From Candidatus Gastranaerophilales bacterium (GTDB taxonomy: Bacteria > Cyanobacteriota > Vampirovibrionia > Gastranaerophilales > Gastranaerophilaceae): a stretch of DNA of 64,000 nt. The first letter of the stretch is position 1, and each line of letters opens with the position of its first letter. The notes beneath the pieces are model-generated. The model saw only the letters and a program-made list of their open reading frames with translations. It ran no database searches and was not told the DNA's origin. Shown piece by piece: positions 62,483-64,000 of the stretch. The stretch covers positions 62,001 through 126,000 of the forward strand of contig CALUPV010000003.1 of assembly GCA_944322745.1 (NCBI GenBank). Direction: 5' to 3'. Both the position numbers and the translations under genes were made by a program.

Positions 62483-63601
62483 ATGGTCTATTCAATCGGG
62501 GTTCAAAATCAAAATACTCGTAGTTTAAGTTCAGTGTCATTTGGCAGAAAAGGAACGGATAAAAAGAGTGAATGTGAAAATAAAGATGTTCTTATGTATG
62601 ATGAGAAGAAGAAGCATCCAATATCAACGAGTGTCAAAATACAGACAGATAAGTTAGTTAAGGCTTTTACCAAATATCCAGAGAAGGGATTAAAGGGCAG
62701 CAAAAATGCTAATTTTTATGAATTTTTGACCATGGGTACGGTTCCATACTTGGCAGGTAGTGCAATGATGATTGCTGTATTTAATCTGGCAAGTAAGTTT
62801 TTTGATACACCGGCAGCTGTGAATGCTTCAAAACTTGGTAAAAAGATGGGTTTAGGTGTTTTATTTTATGGTATAGGTAAAACTCTTTCCAAAAAACTGA
62901 TTGAAACACCTGTTAATCTTAGATATGAAATAGATGTGAATCTCCCATATGAAAAAGTAATACATGAATTGCCGGAACAAGGTAATACTGATAATTTAGT
63001 TGCAAAAGAATATCATAAAGCATATGAAAGTGTAGATTTTCCTCGTTGGGATTTATTTTATAATAATAAAAGTTTTGGACCTGACAGAAACAGTTACTAT
63101 AAAAAAGTTGGGAAAAGAATGGGTATAGATGATGAAGATTTGGATCATGCCGATCAAAAAGTAAAACCTCTTATAAGAGAGAAAGTTATAAAAACGAAGC
63201 TTTTCTCTACATTGAGTTCATATTTCTGGGCTGCAACAGGTGTTGGAATTGCAATGCAAAAACCTTGGGAAAATTTAGTTATTAATCCGGTAAAGAGAAT
63301 TAAAAATTATCAAAATTATAAGCAAGTAGCTCAAGCAGCAAAAGAAGAAGGAATTAAGATTGCAAAATATGATAATTTTGCGAAAGATTTTGGTAAGCGC
63401 TTTATTCAAAGTTCTAAAGAATTTCTTAATAATAAAAGTAAAAGCTTAAAAATAGCTGGTCGTAGTCTTTTTGGCCTTGCTGTCGGTATGACTTTATTAG
63501 GCAATTTCTCAACACTTTTTGACTTTAATAAAAGTAGGGGGGCTAAAGCTCATGCATCATCATCTTTAATTGATGAAAGTAAAGAAAAGGTAGTATGTTA
63601 G
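62483..63601 (+). CDS. multi-pass membrane protein of unknown function with N-terminal VSFG motif
   Basis: About 373 residues from ATG 62483 (GAGGA at 62474-62478); the frame extends to 62417 but without a ribosome-binding site. The N-terminus has SSVSFGRKG, the clearest SFG-type motif in the window, followed by a charged segment. Hydrophobic helices lie around 80-105, 118-135, 243-258 and 325-345, the last two in a Gly-rich context (AATGVGIAM, FGLAVGMTLLG). A soluble loop (135-240) is acidic and Tyr-rich. Not recognised. It is followed directly by another membrane gene. Confidence 0.65.
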   Translation: MVYSIGVQNQNTRSLSSVSFGRKGTDKKSECENKDVLMYDEKKKHPISTSVKIQTDKLVKAFTKYPEKGLKGSKNANFYEFLTMGTVPYLAGSAMMIAVFNLASKFFDTPAAVNASKLGKKMGLGVLFYGIGKTLSKKLIETPVNLRYEIDVNLPYEKVIHELPEQGNTDNLVAKEYHKAYESVDFPRWDLFYNNKSFGPDRNSYYKKVGKRMGIDDEDLDHADQKVKPLIREKVIKTKLFSTLSSYFWAATGVGIAMQKPWENLVINPVKRIKNYQNYKQVAQAAKEEGIKIAKYDNFAKDFGKRFIQSSKEFLNNKSKSLKIAGRSLFGLAVGMTLLGNFSTLFDFNKSRGAKAHASSSLIDESKEKVVC

Positions 63602-63602
63602 G

Positions 63603-64000
63603 ATGACAAATGTTTTAAATTCAATAATTGCAAATCAATCTATTAACAAATCTGGAAAGCAGAATAATAATGCTGCCTTTGTTTATACTAGTGACGGTAG
63701 AATAAAACCAATGAAGGAAAAAGGCAGATTGCTTCCTTCAAGAATTTTTGGTTCACCTATTGAATATGCTAAGGATCTTAAAAAAGATATTGTAAGTATT
63801 GGAAAAGCGGCAAATGGTAAAGCTAATGACCATGAACTTGGCAGAATTAATGATCTGGCAATGAAATTGGGATCTTTTGCTTTGGCTTCTTATTTATTTG
63901 TCAAAAATCCTTTGAAGTTAAGCAAAGCTATGGAATTTGTCGGATTTGGAACTTTCTTTGCTTCAATGTCATTGTGGCCTAAATTAGCTATTCAGGCACC
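63603..64000 (+). CDS. membrane-associated protein of unknown function (3' end outside window)
   Basis: The frame is open from ATG 63603, one base after the previous stop, to the window end (132 complete codons). The N-terminus is Asn/Ser-rich with AAFVYTSDGRIKP. Two hydrophobic segments (MKLGSFALASYLFVKNP and FVGFGTFFASMSLWPKLA) follow. The pairing with the preceding gene and the position of its hydrophobic segments suggest a functionally linked pair. Not recognised. Confidence 0.65.
   Translation, partial: MTNVLNSIIANQSINKSGKQNNNAAFVYTSDGRIKPMKEKGRLLPSRIFGSPIEYAKDLKKDIVSIGKAANGKANDHELGRINDLAMKLGSFALASYLFVKNPLKLSKAMEFVGFGTFFASMSLWPKLAIQA

Noticed and set aside
1-64000. Insertion sequences, phage genes, CRISPR arrays, tRNA or rRNA genes
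   Set aside because: No transposase or integrase motifs, no regularly spaced direct repeats and no tRNA-like cloverleaf were seen in the intergenic regions, which are almost all under 300 bases.

Overview
This is a 64 kb piece of an AT-rich, gene-dense bacterial chromosome. It carries no rRNA, tRNA, CRISPR array or insertion sequence that I can recognise. The best fit is a non-photosynthetic relative of cyanobacteria (Melainabacteria/Vampirovibrionia, probably Gastranaerophilales, gut-type). The reasons are a Ycf45-type AAA+R3H protein (56.4-58.0 kb), an otherwise cyanobacterial and plastid family; Gram-negative envelope genes (TolC, OmpH/Skp) beside an LCP protein; an anaerobic 2-oxoacid:ferredoxin oxidoreductase; and many unrelated proteins with a short SFG/ISFxG-like motif near the N-terminus, which I associate with this group from memory. 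The taxonomic call is an inference.

Layout. 0-6.2 kb (minus): a truncated CstA-type transporter, a U32 peptidase, an acyl-CoA ligase and TypA. 6.4-9.4 kb: ClpB and a small charged protein. 9.5-17.7 kb (plus): the most unusual region, two giant genes (1144 and 1203 aa), each followed by a small gene (140 and 153 aa). The giants share a helical plus Gly/Ala-rich hydrophobic module and similar upstream boxes, but have different ends. The first carries a C-terminal RelA/SpoT-like nucleotidyltransferase domain with its catalytic-type residues intact. The second carries RTX-like 19-residue repeats and an unrecognised C-terminus. I read them as candidate polymorphic effectors or toxins, each with a small partner. 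17.7-24.4 kb: RtcB, a Gln/Asn-rich protein, RadA, a DegT aminotransferase, an orphan sugar-ABC permease and a DEDDh exonuclease. 24.6-27.1 kb: a four-gene ferredoxin oxidoreductase operon.

27.1-35.4 kb: housekeeping metabolism (PF06838 lyase, LCP, HisG, MazG, and a malQ-queD-uppP-punA operon). 35.5-43.1 kb: a VTT-domain membrane protein, a ParB-like-fold protein, a TolC-MacA-MacB tripartite efflux operon and a GT-C-like membrane protein. 43.1-53.3 kb: AroF, two separate OmpH/Skp proteins, pyrimidine phosphorylase, a gshB-gshA glutathione pair, a ruvC-membrane protein-mtnA operon and AsnS. 53.5-61.4 kb: EF-G, a small SFNG protein, the Ycf45-like ATPase behind a consensus sigma-70 promoter and structured leader, a radical SAM protein, and ThrC-Hom. 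61.5-64 kb: a Ser/Gly-rich repeat peptide, a zinc-ribbon protein and two unknown membrane proteins, the last cut by the window edge.

Several annotated starts differ from the longest open frame because a Shine-Dalgarno site and an internal ATG or GTG decide them (clpB, the VTT protein, MacB permease, OmpH-1, gshA, mtnA, and the 51.2 and 62.5 kb genes). All functional calls come from reading motifs by eye, without database searches.
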